NCBI GenBank assembly: GCA_029252265.1
Contig: JAQXBT010000046.1
Location: 1-36,185, forward strand
DNA: 36,185 nt
Reading direction: 5' to 3'
DNA from: Flavobacteriaceae bacterium
Lineage (GTDB): Bacteria; Bacteroidota; Bacteroidia; Flavobacteriales; Flavobacteriaceae
Shown here: positions 1-7,117 of the stretch, one piece after another
Position numbering within the stretch: the first letter of the stretch is position 1
Layout of the letters: every line of letters starts with the position of its first letter
Made by a program: the position numbers and the translations under genes
The notes under the pieces: model-generated
What the model was told of the DNA's origin: nothing
Database searches by the model: none
Seen by the model: only the letters and a program-made list of their open reading frames with translations

Positions 1-126
1 AACCCCATCAAGATGTACTAACTTGCCATCATTTCGGTCTGAAACAATACCTGGTTCTATAGAAAAACTTGGATCTTTTAGTTGTGGTAAAAACCCATCA
101 ATCCAGTTTTCAAATTCCTCGTATAT
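1..126 (-). pseudogene. 5'-truncated remnant of a DUF2891 gene
   Basis: The minus strand is open from 126 to the window edge and encodes a piece with the motif SDRNDGKLVHLDG, which I recognise as the conserved core of DUF2891 proteins (function unknown, usually around 340 residues, motif in the second half). A TAA stop lies in frame just upstream (127-129), and there is no ATG, GTG or TTG start in the 42 visible codons. The missing N-terminal two thirds would have to lie at higher coordinates, where the plus-strand aquaporin gene sits. I therefore read this as the tail of a gene that lost its front half, not as a start site. The part beyond position 1 is not visible. The family call rests on motif memory only. 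Confidence 0.6.
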
Positions 127-276
127 TTATTTAATATGCAAATTTTGACTCATAAATTACTTTGTGAATTATGGAACTTTTTGATTTTGATAGATTTAAA
201 TTCAAAACACAAAAATCAAATAATTAAAAATTGTAAGTATTAATGGTAACATATATTTGATTTACAACAATCCTAA

Positions 277-306
277 TTTGAGAATAAAAATTAGATTGTA
301 TCTTTG
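277..306 (+). promoter_or_regulatory. Bacteroidota-type promoter of the aquaporin gene
   Basis: TTTG at 277-280 is followed after 18 bases by TATCTTTG at 299-306, a full match to the -33/-7 pattern of the Bacteroidota primary sigma factor (TTTG, about 19 bases, TAnnTTTG). Transcription should begin near 311-313. This argues against the TTG codon at 304 as the translation start, because it lies inside the -7 box, and favours ATG 319 with a very short leader. Confidence 0.6.
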
Positions 307-318
307 AAAAAAAATAAA

Positions 319-978
319 ATGAAAAAATACCTTTCAGAAATCATAGGAACCTTTAGCATGATTTTTTGTGGCTGTGGCGCCATGGTGATCAATGATTTTA
401 CAGGGGGTATCATTACCCATCCTGGCGTAGCCATCACATGGGGATTGATTGTCATGACCATGATTTATGCGTTTGGAGATATTTCAGGAGCGCATTTTAA
501 TCCGGCGGTGACCGTTGGGTTTGCAGTCGCTAAAAAATTCAGTTGGAAAGAAGTTCCAAAATACATAGTAGCCCAATTTACTGGCGCAATTGCCGCTTCG
601 CTGCTCCTACTCTATCTATTTCCGGATAGTGATTTAGGAGCCACCATACCCACCATTGAACCCTTAAAAGTATTTATCATTGAATTACTTCTTAGTTTTT
701 TCTTAATGGTTGTTATTATTAATGTGTCTACAGGAAGCAAAGAAATTGGACCCATCGCTGGAATAGCCATCGGAAGTGTGATTCTTTTAGAGGCCATGTT
801 TGCTGGGCCATTAACAAAAGCATCTATGAATCCCATTCGTTCGTTGGCGCCTGCTCTAGTCTCCAGAAATTACTCCGACTTGTGGGTGTACCTGACAGCA
901 CCATTCATTGGGATGCTGTTAGCTGTCTTTAGCTGTAAACTTGTAAAAGAGGATAATTGTTGTGATGAAAAATGTTAA
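319..978 (+). CDS. aquaporin-family (MIP) channel with NPA/NPI loops and Cys-rich tail
   Basis: This is a major intrinsic protein channel for water or small neutral solutes in the inner membrane. The protein is 219 residues from ATG 319, the usual length. The hydrophobic profile fits six membrane helices with two half-helix loops. The first pore motif is GAHFNPAVT (Asn61). The second reads SMNPIRSLAPAL (Asn171), so the usual Ala of the second NPA is Ile, while the selectivity-filter Arg174 is kept. The C-terminus carries four cysteines in its last 14 residues. MIP proteins with cysteine-rich tails are sometimes linked to arsenite or other metalloids; that is inference here, since no ars gene is visible. 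ATG 319 is preferred to TTG 304 because TTG lies inside the promoter. The stop codon overlaps the repeat element of the next promoter. Confidence 0.85.
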   Translation: MKKYLSEIIGTFSMIFCGCGAMVINDFTGGIITHPGVAITWGLIVMTMIYAFGDISGAHFNPAVTVGFAVAKKFSWKEVPKYIVAQFTGAIAASLLLLYLFPDSDLGATIPTIEPLKVFIIELLLSFFLMVVIINVSTGSKEIGPIAGIAIGSVILLEAMFAGPLTKASMNPIRSLAPALVSRNYSDLWVYLTAPFIGMLLAVFSCKLVKEDNCCDEKC

Positions 979-1025
979 TATTTGTTTAATTGTATTTATA
1001 ATACTTTAAACAAAATGTATTTTTA
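970..1025 (+). promoter_or_regulatory. promoter/operator of photoprotection operon A, with 24-bp element shared with operon B
   Basis: Positions 970-993 are identical, base for base, to 6616-6639. Both copies contain TGTTAAT followed ten bases on by TGTTTAAT. Without any gap, the two regions also share ATGTAT and a -7-like box: TATTTTTA at 1018-1025 here, TATGTTTG at 6664-6671 in operon B. No TTTG lies at the normal -33 position, so the promoter probably depends on an activator or on relief of a repressor at the repeats. Two further TAAACAAAAT boxes lie at 1007-1016 and 1031-1040, the reverse complement of the TTTGTTTA core at 981-988. The identity is direct observation; co-regulation is inference. 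Confidence 0.65.
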
Positions 1026-1045
1026 CGCTGTAAACAAAATATGTT

Positions 1046-1702
1046 ATGGCCAAAAAAACAACTCTCACACAAAACACACTCGTAAAATTTTATATGGACT
1101 ATGTTTTAGAACACAACCATGCTCCAAAATCTATTTACACCTTTGCAAAATCTAACGGATTTGAAGAAGCAGATTTTTATCAGTTTTTTGCAAATTTCGA
1201 AGTTTTAGAAAGTACTATTTTTAGTTTATTTTTTACAAACACACTTGAAACTTTAGAGTCAAGTAAAGATTACCCTACTTACGATTCTAGAAATCAATTA
1301 TTGAGTTTTTACTTTACATTTTTCGAAAATCTAACAGCTAACAGAAGTTATGTTGTCTATGCATTAAACGAAAGTTCTAATCAACTGGAAAACTTAAAAA
1401 AACTTAAAGGATTACGTTCAAAATTCTTGAATTATATCGATCAATTAGATATTGAAGTATTGCAAATCAAAAACAAGCAATTAGAACAAATTAAAGATAG
1501 CGTGGTTCAAGAAACCTATTGGATTCAACTTATGCTAACCTTAAAGTTTTGGTTAGATGACACGTCTACTTCTTTCGAGAAAACAGATATTTTCATTGAA
1601 AAATCAATCAATGCTAGCTTTGATCTCATTAATATTTCCCCTTTAAAAAGTTTCGTTGATTTTGGTAAATTTTTGATTAAGGAAAAAATCAGCATGAACT
1701 AA
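1046..1702 (+). CDS. TetR-like transcriptional regulator, first gene of photoprotection operon A
   Basis: The protein is 218 residues. Its N-terminal 60 or so fit the three-helix TetR DNA-binding fold, with a helix-turn-helix around residues 27-48 (SIYTFAKSNGFEEADFYQFF) that diverges from the consensus. The rest is helical and rich in Leu and Phe, as in TetR ligand-binding domains. The stop is followed after one base by the ABC1-kinase gene, so the two are surely co-transcribed. Placement directly behind the repeat-containing promoter suggests autoregulation or control of operon A, and perhaps of operon B through the shared element. Ligand unknown. Atypical TetR-like proteins beside ABC1 kinases are, to my knowledge, common in Flavobacteriia, but I cannot name a characterised orthologue. 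Confidence 0.75.
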   Translation: MAKKTTLTQNTLVKFYMDYVLEHNHAPKSIYTFAKSNGFEEADFYQFFANFEVLESTIFSLFFTNTLETLESSKDYPTYDSRNQLLSFYFTFFENLTANRSYVVYALNESSNQLENLKKLKGLRSKFLNYIDQLDIEVLQIKNKQLEQIKDSVVQETYWIQLMLTLKFWLDDTSTSFEKTDIFIEKSINASFDLINISPLKSFVDFGKFLIKEKISMN

Positions 1703-1703
1703 T

Positions 1704-3014
1704 ATGAAGTCCATCGACAAAATACCCACCTCAAAAATACAACGCGCCGGTAAACTTGTTTCAACGGGTGCAAAAGTTGGGGTAAATTATTTAAAATATT
1801 ATGGTGAAAAGATCACCAAATCGGAGGCTATTGCCAAAGATAATCTCAATAAAAATAACGCCGAAGATATTTATTCGGGATTAAAACAACTCAAAGGAAG
1901 TGCTTTAAAAGTAGCGCAAATGTTGAGTATGGAGAAAAGTATTTTACCACAAGCCTATGTGGATAAATTTTCATTAGCTCAATTTTCTGTTCCGCCACTG
2001 TCACCGCCACTAGTAATCAAAACCTTTAAAAAATATTTTGGACAACACCCCAACGAAATTTTTGACGAATTTGATTCTGAATCCGTCAATGCTGCAAGTA
2101 TTGGACAAGTCCACAAAGCAGAAAAAAATGGTAAAAAGTTGGCTGTAAAAATCCAGTATCCAGGTGTGGCTGATAGTATCCAGTCGGACTTATCCTTAGT
2201 GAAACCGATTGCCATAAAAATGTTTAATATTAAAGGGACAGATTCTGACAAATACTTTCAAGAAGTTGAAGATAAATTGGTGGAAGAAACCAATTACGAT
2301 CTTGAAATTTCACAAAGTAAAGAAATAGCAAAAGCCTGCGTTCATATTCCTAATTTATTATTTCCCGAATATTATGATGACTATTCCTCGGATCGCATCA
2401 TTACAATGGATTTTATGAAGGGAGAGCATCTTTCAGAATTTGCCAAATATAATACCGATACCCAAAAAGCAAATCAACTTGGCCAAGCGCTTTGGGATTT
2501 TTATATGTTTCAAATTCATAACCTTAAAAAAGTACATGCAGATCCACATCCTGGAAATTTTCTGATTAATGAGGATGCACAGTTAATTGCTTTAGATTTT
2601 GGTTGTATGAAATCGATACCAGATGAATTTTATATTCCTTACTTTGAATTATCGGACAAAAAAATTATTGATACTCCCAAATTATTTAAGGAGAAGTTGT
2701 TTGAGTTAGAAATTTTAACTCCAACAGATACTCCCGAAGAATTATCATTTTTCACCGCGATGTTTCATGATCTATTGAGTGTGTTTACGTTGCCATTTCA
2801 CGAAGCAGTGTTTGACTTTTCTAACTCAGGGTTTTTTAATAAAATTGGAGATTTAGCCGATCGTTACAGCAAAAGCACAGAGCTAAGAAAGTTTAATGGA
2901 AATCGTGGGTCAAAGCACTTTATATATATCAATCGAACTTTTTTTGGACTCTATAATTTGATGTTTGATTTAAAAGCATCATCTGTTAAAATTAACCAAT
3001 TCAACAATTACTAA
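1704..3014 (+). CDS. ABC1/UbiB-family atypical kinase (AarF-like)
   Basis: This 436-residue protein belongs to the ABC1/ADCK/UbiB family of protein-kinase-like ATPases, which act around quinone and other isoprenoid lipids. Visible motifs are the family-specific KxGQ-type segment as KVAQ (residues 69-72, Gly replaced by Ala), an ASIGQVH loop, the AVK lysine strand, the catalytic-loop HADPHPGN and the metal-binding DFG (ALDFG). All core kinase elements are therefore present. No transmembrane segments are evident, unlike E. coli UbiB. Plant-plastid and cyanobacterial ABC1 kinases are linked to photo-oxidative stress and prenyl-lipid metabolism, which fits the photolyase neighbours; the role here is inference. 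It sits between the TetR-like gene (1-base gap) and the flavin reductase gene (no gap). Confidence 0.88.
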   Translation: MKSIDKIPTSKIQRAGKLVSTGAKVGVNYLKYYGEKITKSEAIAKDNLNKNNAEDIYSGLKQLKGSALKVAQMLSMEKSILPQAYVDKFSLAQFSVPPLSPPLVIKTFKKYFGQHPNEIFDEFDSESVNAASIGQVHKAEKNGKKLAVKIQYPGVADSIQSDLSLVKPIAIKMFNIKGTDSDKYFQEVEDKLVEETNYDLEISQSKEIAKACVHIPNLLFPEYYDDYSSDRIITMDFMKGEHLSEFAKYNTDTQKANQLGQALWDFYMFQIHNLKKVHADPHPGNFLINEDAQLIALDFGCMKSIPDEFYIPYFELSDKKIIDTPKLFKEKLFELEILTPTDTPEELSFFTAMFHDLLSVFTLPFHEAVFDFSNSGFFNKIGDLADRYSKSTELRKFNGNRGSKHFIYINRTFFGLYNLMFDLKASSVKINQFNNY

Positions 3015-3635
3015 ATGTTACACTTAAAACGCCAAGATTTTGATGATTTAGACCATGTTTACAGAATAAACATGATGAATAGTTGTTCGGGATTTAAGTC
3101 GGCAAACCTCATCGGAACTAAATCAAATGATGGCATTCCAAACGTGGCGGTTTTTAGTTCAGTAACGCACTTGGGATCCAACCCTCCCCTTCTTGGAATC
3201 GTATTCAGACCTGTAAGTGATGTGCCTAGAAACACGTACGAAAACATCAAAGAAACAGGCCAATTCACGGTGAATCACATCCATTTAGATATTATTGAGC
3301 AAGCACACCATACCTCTGCTAAATATGATAAAGGTATCTCAGAATTTGACATTACAAAACTTGAAGAAGAATACAAAAATGATTGGCATGCGCCGTTTGT
3401 AAAAGGAGCCCCAATTCAAATGGCACTCACCTATTGCGAAGAGTATATTATCAAAGCCAACAATACGGTTCAACTTATTGCCGAGATAAAGGATTTATAC
3501 ATTAAAGATGATATTGTAGAAGCTGATGGATTTGTCGATTTAGCAAAAGCAAATATTGTGGCCATTAACGGCTTAGACGGCTATGCTCTGCCATCGCTTA
3601 AACAACGAATCGAATACCAACGTCCAAAAAAATAA
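3015..3635 (+). CDS. flavin reductase-like FMN-binding protein
   Basis: This 206-residue protein resembles the flavin reductase-like, FMN-binding split-barrel family: the segment from Ser24 through NVAVFSSVTHLGSNPPLLG is the FMN-binding strand-loop pattern, followed by RNTYENIKETGQFTVN. These proteins use NAD(P)H to reduce free or bound flavin, or act as FMN-dependent oxidoreductases. The ATG follows the kinase stop codon directly. In an operon with two photolyase-family flavoproteins, an attractive but unproven role is keeping flavin reduced, since photolyases work with FADH-. The substrate cannot be told from sequence. Confidence 0.8.
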   Translation: MLHLKRQDFDDLDHVYRINMMNSCSGFKSANLIGTKSNDGIPNVAVFSSVTHLGSNPPLLGIVFRPVSDVPRNTYENIKETGQFTVNHIHLDIIEQAHHTSAKYDKGISEFDITKLEEEYKNDWHAPFVKGAPIQMALTYCEEYIIKANNTVQLIAEIKDLYIKDDIVEADGFVDLAKANIVAINGLDGYALPSLKQRIEYQRPKK

Positions 3636-3648
3636 AGATTCATTCACA

Positions 3649-3789
3649 TTGAAAAAACAGTTTCTCCCTAGCAAAATTTGCATTCAATGCAATCGACCCT
3701 TTACATGGCGAAAGAAATGGGAGAAAAATTGGGAATCCGTCAAATATTGTAGTAAAAAATGCAGCAGTCTTCGAAAAAAACAAGCTTAG
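3649..3789 (+). CDS. DUF2256 zinc-ribbon mini-protein
   Basis: The protein is about 47 residues with the DUF2256 pattern: a CxxC knuckle (KICIQCNRPFTWRKKWEKNW) and a CxxxC knuckle (KYCSKKC), rich in Lys, Arg and Trp, probably binding one zinc. The frame is open from an ATG at 3583, but that would overlap the flavin reductase gene by 53 bases with a non-conserved extension. TTG at 3649, 13 bases after the upstream stop, gives the usual family length and is my choice. The 3' end overlaps the DASH cryptochrome start by 31 bases in another frame, suggesting translational coupling. DUF2256 genes are often found next to cryptochrome/photolyase genes in bacteria; their function is unknown to me. Confidence 0.8.
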   Translation: MKKQFLPSKICIQCNRPFTWRKKWEKNWESVKYCSKKCSSLRKKQA

Positions 3790-5069
3790 TTTGGTTTGGA
3801 AATGATTTAAGAACAGTCGATAACTACGTCCTTAATGCAGCCGTAGAATCGTCTGAAAAAGTCATCGGTGTTTATTTTTTAAATCCAAAATTTTTCATAC
3901 CCACTAAATATGGGTTTAAAAAAACAGCCGTATTTCGCGTTCAATTTCTTCTTGAAACATTAGAAGATCTTAAACAACAATTACAACACCTCAATATTTC
4001 GTTAATTGTTTTACACAAAACTCCAGAAAACAGTCTAAATAAACTAATTTCAGAGTATGAAATTACAAGCGTATATCGTCAAAATGAATGGACAACTGAG
4101 GAAAAGAAAACTTATCAATCGAGCCTCAATACGACTTCAGAAATAGTTGATTTTAAATCTTATTACAATCAATTTTTATACCACCCAGAAGATCTTCATT
4201 TTGAAGCAAAGGACACGCCTCGCGTATTTACTCATTTTAGAAAAGCCATTGAAAAATCGGTTAAAATTCGTCCTTTAGTGGTTCCTAAACAAATGCCCAA
4301 AGAAAATCTTTTAGAAAAAACGCCTGACATTCCAAGTCTTGAATATTTAGGCTATCAAACGCCTCATGAAATACCGGAATCGGCATTTCCATTTAAAGGC
4401 GGAGAAACACAAGCAAACCAGCGAATTGAATCCTATATTTTTAAAAGTAAATCCTTAGGAATTTATAAAAAAACTCGAAATGGATTGATAGGTATCAATT
4501 ACAGTTCAAAATTTTCTGCTTGGCTAGCGAATGGGAGTCTATCCCCTCGAACTATTTACTGGAATGTTAAAAAATTTGAAGCTACTTACGGATCAAATGA
4601 CTCAACGTATTGGATGATTTTTGAATTAATTTGGCGCGATTATTTCAAATATATTTCGTTAAAACATGGCTCTCATATATTTAAAATCAGAGGGATTCTA
4701 GAAAAAACATACGATTGGAATCTGGATACTTCGCTTGTAAACCAATGGATCAACGGCACCACTTCTAATGATTTTGTAAATGCAAATATGTCTGAATTAC
4801 AAAAAACAGGCTGGATGAGTAATCGAGGTCGGCAAAATGTCGCTTCGTATTTTTCCAAAACACTTCAATTGGATTGGCGCATTGGCGCAGCCTACTTTGA
4901 ATCACTTTTAATCGATTATGACGTACACAGTAATTATGGCAATTGGATGTACGTCTCAGGGGTCGGAAATGACCCTCGAAATCGAACCTTTAATGTCAAA
5001 CTTCAAGCCGAGCGCTATGACTCCAATGGAGCATATCGCAAAAAATGGCTTCAAACTAAATTATTTTAA
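3759..5069 (+). CDS. DASH-type cryptochrome/photolyase
   Basis: This 436-residue member of the cryptochrome/photolyase superfamily binds FAD, usually with methenyltetrahydrofolate as antenna. The N-terminal alpha/beta domain begins SLVWFGNDLR (residues 9-18). The C-terminal FAD domain has WMIFELIWRDYFKYI, the TGWMSNRGRQNVAS motif and the DASH signature GVGNDPR (residues 401-407), followed by FNVKLQAERYD. DASH proteins repair cyclobutane dimers in single-stranded or looped DNA and may also sense light. ATG 3759 lies inside the DUF2256 gene and leaves only an eight-residue leader before the first beta strand. The downstream Fe-S photolyase gene starts on the base after the stop codon. Confidence in the subfamily is high; repair versus signalling cannot be decided here. 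Confidence 0.93.
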   Translation: MQQSSKKTSLVWFGNDLRTVDNYVLNAAVESSEKVIGVYFLNPKFFIPTKYGFKKTAVFRVQFLLETLEDLKQQLQHLNISLIVLHKTPENSLNKLISEYEITSVYRQNEWTTEEKKTYQSSLNTTSEIVDFKSYYNQFLYHPEDLHFEAKDTPRVFTHFRKAIEKSVKIRPLVVPKQMPKENLLEKTPDIPSLEYLGYQTPHEIPESAFPFKGGETQANQRIESYIFKSKSLGIYKKTRNGLIGINYSSKFSAWLANGSLSPRTIYWNVKKFEATYGSNDSTYWMIFELIWRDYFKYISLKHGSHIFKIRGILEKTYDWNLDTSLVNQWINGTTSNDFVNANMSELQKTGWMSNRGRQNVASYFSKTLQLDWRIGAAYFESLLIDYDVHSNYGNWMYVSGVGNDPRNRTFNVKLQAERYDSNGAYRKKWLQTKLF

Positions 5070-6602
5070 ATGAAAACACTTCGTCTTATACTTGGGGATC
5101 AACTCAACGCACAACATTCTTGGTATGCATCTGTTTCAGAATCTACCGTATACTGTATGTTTGAAATGCGACAAGAAACCGATTACGTCAAACATCACAT
5201 TCAAAAAGTGGTTGGGTTTTTTGCGGCCATGCGGGCGTTTTCAGAAGAGCTAAAATCGCAAGGGCATATAGTGATTTATGTAACTTTAGACGAGGCTTCA
5301 AATCATCAAGACCTGAAAGAAAATATAACGGCTCTGATCACTTCTCAGGATATTGAAAAATTTGAATACCAGTCGGCTGATGAGTACCGTTTGGACGAGC
5401 AACTTAAATCTATTTGCAAGCTGGTATCCATTCCAACTCAAGAATTTGATACGGAACATTTTTATACCACTCGCGATGAACTTTCGATATTTTTTGAAGG
5501 AAAAAAGCAGTTGTTAATGGAGCGCTTTTATCGATACATGCGTAAAAAACATCACATTTTGATGGAAGGTGAACAGCCTGAAGGTGGTGAATGGAACTAT
5601 GATAAAAGCAATCGAAATAAATGGAAGGGTTCTCCAGGAATTCCACCCTTTATTCAGTTTAAAACCAACGTAGATTCGATTCTAAACGCCATTCAATCGT
5701 CTGGAGTTGAAACCATTGGGCGTTTCAAAGAAACTACGTTTTCATATCCAGTAAATAGAGCGCAATCGTTGCAACAACTCGAGTATTTTAATCAGCATTT
5801 ATTAGTTCATTTTGGGGATTATCAAGACGCATTACATACCGATGAAGTGTATCTATTTCACTCTCGGTTATCGTTTGCAATGAACCTCAAAATTATTAGC
5901 CCAAAAGAAATTATAACGTCTGTTTTATCGCATTATAGGTCTAATAGCAATGAAATCTCTATTTCACAAGTTGAAGGATTTATCAGACAAGTCATTGGTT
6001 GGCGAGAATATATGCGTGGGATGTATTGGGCACAAATGCCAGAGTATAAAACTTTAAATACGCTTGATAATCATCAGCCAATTCCTGAGTTCTTTTGGAC
6101 TGGAGAGACCAAAATGAATTGCTTAAACAAAACCATTAATAACTCATTAGACAATGCCTACGCACATCACATTCAACGTTTGATGATTACGGGAAATTAT
6201 TTGCTATTGACCCAAACAAACCCCGATGCCGTGGATGCTTGGTATTTGGGGATTTATATCGATGCCTTAGAATGGGTTCAACTCCCCAATACTCGGGGGA
6301 TGAGTCAGTTTGCCGATGGCGGTCTGATTGCAACTAAACCTTATGTTTCATCAGGTAGTTATATCAACAAAATGAGTAATTATTGTGTTGACTGTCAGTA
6401 CAATGTCAAAGAACGCTTGGGGGAAAATGCTTGTCCATTTAATAGCTTATACTGGAATTTTCTGGATGATAAACGACCTCAATTAGCCAGGAATTTTCGT
6501 ATGAAAATGATGTATTCTGTATTGAATAAATTTTCTACTGAGGAACTCATTTCGATGAAATTGAGAGCTTCTAAAATAATGGAGACTCCAGAGAGTTTTT
6601 AG
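5070..6602 (+). CDS. Fe-S cluster photolyase/cryptochrome (PhrB/CryB type, DPRP family)
   Basis: The 510-residue protein opens with LRLILGDQLNAQHSWY, typical of the deoxyribodipyrimidine photolyase-related family, also called FeS-BCP or CryPro. Studied members repair (6-4) photoproducts or act as photoreceptors, binding FAD, a ribityllumazine antenna and a [4Fe-4S] cluster. All four cluster cysteines are visible: Cys351, Cys439, Cys442 and Cys455. Their spacing matches the 350/438/441/454 ligands of Agrobacterium PhrB, shifted by one. The segment QVIGWREYMRGMYW and the TGNYLLLTQTNPD region belong to the FAD domain. It is the last gene of operon A, followed by an 86-base gap holding the operon B promoter. 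Lesion specificity cannot be assigned from sequence alone. Confidence 0.94.
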   Translation: MKTLRLILGDQLNAQHSWYASVSESTVYCMFEMRQETDYVKHHIQKVVGFFAAMRAFSEELKSQGHIVIYVTLDEASNHQDLKENITALITSQDIEKFEYQSADEYRLDEQLKSICKLVSIPTQEFDTEHFYTTRDELSIFFEGKKQLLMERFYRYMRKKHHILMEGEQPEGGEWNYDKSNRNKWKGSPGIPPFIQFKTNVDSILNAIQSSGVETIGRFKETTFSYPVNRAQSLQQLEYFNQHLLVHFGDYQDALHTDEVYLFHSRLSFAMNLKIISPKEIITSVLSHYRSNSNEISISQVEGFIRQVIGWREYMRGMYWAQMPEYKTLNTLDNHQPIPEFFWTGETKMNCLNKTINNSLDNAYAHHIQRLMITGNYLLLTQTNPDAVDAWYLGIYIDALEWVQLPNTRGMSQFADGGLIATKPYVSSGSYINKMSNYCVDCQYNVKERLGENACPFNSLYWNFLDDKRPQLARNFRMKMMYSVLNKFSTEELISMKLRASKIMETPESF

Positions 6603-6615
6603 TCTTTTTGATAAT

Positions 6616-6671
6616 AAATGTTAATATTTGTTTAATTGTTAATGTAAATGACTCAACATTATGTATGTTTG
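6616..6671 (+). promoter_or_regulatory. promoter/operator of photoprotection operon B, with the shared 24-bp element
   Basis: Positions 6616-6639 repeat 970-993 exactly. Direct repeats TGTTAAT (6619), TGTTTAAT (6629) and TGTTAAT (6637) recur every 8-10 bases, the kind of phased array bound by multimeric regulators such as CarH/LitR-type MerR proteins. TATGTTTG at 6664-6671 is a perfect TAnnTTTG -7 box, but no TTTG stands about 19 bases before it. The spacing from the 24-bp element to the -7 box equals that in the operon A promoter. Regulator identity is inference; no MerR gene is in the window. Confidence 0.65.
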
Positions 6672-6688
6672 ATTCATAATCATTACTA

Positions 6689-7117
6689 TTGGTTCTAGAT
6701 ACAACATACTACAACAAGGAACATCGACAATTATTAGAAAATTTTGTTGGCAAACCCTATAGTTTTTTCGAAACGATTAAACGTGGAGGTGTTGGATCAA
6801 AACGAATGATTGTTGATAAAGTAAGTCCAAATTTAAATTCGATTTTAAACACGGTTTCCGATTTAAATTATGCGAATATTGAAATGCGGAAAAAAGGCAT
6901 TTTGATACATGTTACAAAAGGACAAAAGAATTTCACTTGGGCCATTCCGTTTTACCATCTCGTAGTGTATAAAACTGATGGAATGAGTATTCATGCTCAA
7001 GGAAAATTTATTCACTTCAAGAAGTCAAGAAATTTCTATGAAAATAAAGGTTTTTTAAGATCTTTACTGGAAGAAAAAATACAATTCGATGAACAATATA
7101 AACTTCCTATATCATGA
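6689..7117 (+). CDS. conserved hypothetical protein, first gene of photoprotection operon B
   Basis: I do not assign a function to this 142-residue soluble protein. It starts at TTG 6689, the only plausible start: an in-frame stop lies at 6677-6679 and the next ATG would cut off the conserved-looking N-terminus. It has the segments FVGKPYSFFETIKRGGVGSK and VSPNLNSILNTVSDLNYANI, then alternating strands (GILIHVTKGQ, HLVVYKTDGMSIHAQGKFI), suggesting a small mixed alpha/beta fold. There is no signal peptide, membrane helix or cysteine pair. I recall very similar proteins in other Flavobacteriaceae. It is the promoter-proximal gene of an operon ending in a class I photolyase and overlaps the next gene by ATGA, so a role in light or UV response is plausible. 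Confidence 0.7.
   Translation: MVLDTTYYNKEHRQLLENFVGKPYSFFETIKRGGVGSKRMIVDKVSPNLNSILNTVSDLNYANIEMRKKGILIHVTKGQKNFTWAIPFYHLVVYKTDGMSIHAQGKFIHFKKSRNFYENKGFLRSLLEEKIQFDEQYKLPIS

Noticed and set aside
304-318. TTG start for the aquaporin gene, five codons upstream of ATG 319
   Set aside because: It lies inside the perfect -7 box TATCTTTG (299-306), so it would not be in the transcript.
3583-3648. ATG-initiated N-terminal extension of the DUF2256 protein
   Set aside because: It lies inside the flavin reductase coding region, is not DUF2256-like, and would make the protein longer than the family.
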